The position numbers and the translations under genes were made by a program. The notes beneath the pieces were generated by a model. That model did not search any database. It was not told the DNA's origin and saw only the letters and a list, made by a program, of their open reading frames with translations. Source: Clostridia bacterium (GTDB lineage Bacteria; Bacillota; Clostridia; Oscillospirales; Acutalibacteraceae). From it: a stretch of DNA of 16,215 nt. The stretch spans positions 1 through 16,215 of the forward strand of contig JAFRZS010000121.1 of the NCBI GenBank assembly GCA_017442445.1, written 5' to 3'. Below are positions 15,624 to 16,215 of this stretch, one piece after another; the first letter of the stretch is position 1; the number at the start of each line of letters is the position of its first letter.

Positions 15624-16215
15624 ATGTTGTCAGGTAAAAAGAACGGTTTATGGGATAGTTTTGATTTTGATATTTTAAAGGACAATTTTCTTGATATAAT
15701 CTCTTTTACGGGTAATGTCACAAAGTTAATTTTCAAAGTGATATTGATATTTGTAAAACTGCCTTTTAAATATCTTAAAAAATTATTTGTATCAATATCG
15801 GATTTTTTCAGAGTCAGACTTGTAAAATCCCTCAAGTTATTTATAAATGAACTTAAAGATGTATTTAAGGAATCAAAAGAAATCCGCAAGCTTGCAAAGA
15901 GTGAGGCGGAAATAAAAAACAAAAGCTTTATATCAATGTGGTTTTCACTTTGTATGAAGCTTGTAAAAAAACACAAAAAGCTTTTCCGTTCAATTTTAAA
16001 CCGTACAGCTCCGATTGTCGCAATAATAGTACTTGCTATGACAATCAATTATTATTCAACTACAACATTAGCACTTGCAATAAACTATAACGGTGAAAGC
16101 ATAGGATATATACTTGATGAAAGTGTATTTCACGAAGCCGAAGAAATGGCAAGAGAAAGACTTGAAACAGGTATGAGTACCGTAACGGAAACGGCATCTG
16201 ATGTTTTGTCAGTGC
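15624..16215 (+). CDS. Membrane-anchored envelope protein, N-terminal part (3' end outside window); possibly an M23-type peptidase
   Basis: The frame is open from ATG 15624 to the window edge, about 197 residues, behind a strong promoter and GGAGGTGA (15615-15622). A TTG at 15627 has slightly better spacing and could be the true start. The visible part has about 128 mostly basic, amphipathic residues without a signal peptide. A single strong transmembrane helix follows (about 130-150), then an outside segment with the pattern LAINYNGESIGYILDESVFHEAEEMARERL. From memory, that pattern after a lone helix occurs in clostridial LysM/G5-type proteins with a C-terminal M23 peptidoglycan endopeptidase. 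No catalytic domain is visible here, so the function is not assigned. Topology would be N-terminus in, C-terminus out. Confidence 0.7.
   Translation, partial: MLSGKKNGLWDSFDFDILKDNFLDIISFTGNVTKLIFKVILIFVKLPFKYLKKLFVSISDFFRVRLVKSLKLFINELKDVFKESKEIRKLAKSEAEIKNKSFISMWFSLCMKLVKKHKKLFRSILNRTAPIVAIIVLAMTINYYSTTTLALAINYNGESIGYILDESVFHEAEEMARERLETGMSTVTETASDVLSV

Noticed and set aside
15593..16048. 151-codon open frame on the - strand at the right end
   Set aside because: The + strand frame from 15624 has a consensus promoter, a strong ribosome site and a membrane protein pattern. The - strand frame is its AT-rich complement.
1..16215. Mobile elements, CRISPR arrays, toxin-antitoxin or defence genes
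   Set aside because: No transposase, integrase, regularly spaced repeats or defence-type domains were found in any frame. All complete genes are core or common metabolic families with uniform base composition.

Overview
The window looks like a chromosomal housekeeping segment from a low-GC Firmicute of class Clostridia, most likely a gut-type Oscillospirales/Ruminococcaceae relative. This rests on the AT-rich composition, AAGGAGG-type ribosome binding sites, sigma-A promoters with 17-bp spacers, and gene pairs typical of Firmicutes (walJ-rlmH, rny-ymdB, Asp23-fakA-recG). Genus cannot be fixed from the sequence alone. Every gene is on the + strand, and no tRNA, rRNA, insertion sequence, phage gene or CRISPR array is visible.

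Layout. Positions 1-1189 hold the C-terminal half of a glycogen phosphorylase cut by the window edge. Next is ilvE (1256-2326), with its own promoter and a strong terminator, then an RluA-family pseudouridine synthase (2374-3234). A 215-bp gap carries the promoter of murA (3450-4736). After a hairpin at the murA stop codon come walJ, rlmH and a stand-alone class II aldolase (4784-7160), tightly spaced and probably co-transcribed. A 337-bp gap holds a consensus promoter and a long, hairpin-rich leader for rny, the gene of RNase Y, which starts with TTG (7498-9051). Behind a terminator hairpin follow ymdB (9123-9893) and a solute-binding lipoprotein (9928-11430) with no transporter partners. A further strong promoter drives an Asp23 protein, fakA and recG (11491-15551). 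The last gene (15624 to the edge) has its own promoter and encodes a membrane-anchored protein, incomplete here.

Functionally the genes cover glycogen breakdown, branched-chain amino acid transamination, rRNA modification (RluA family, RlmH), cell-wall precursor synthesis (MurA), cell-wall/DNA-linked hydrolase activity (WalJ), mRNA decay (RNase Y), fatty-acid phosphorylation (FakA) and replication-fork rescue (RecG). I found no clearly novel multi-gene system. The most interesting material is regulatory: the multi-hairpin rny leader, a terminator hairpin whose loop is the murA stop codon, an inverted repeat framing the ilvE -35 box, and three gene junctions with a terminator-like hairpin but no visible promoter for the gene behind it.
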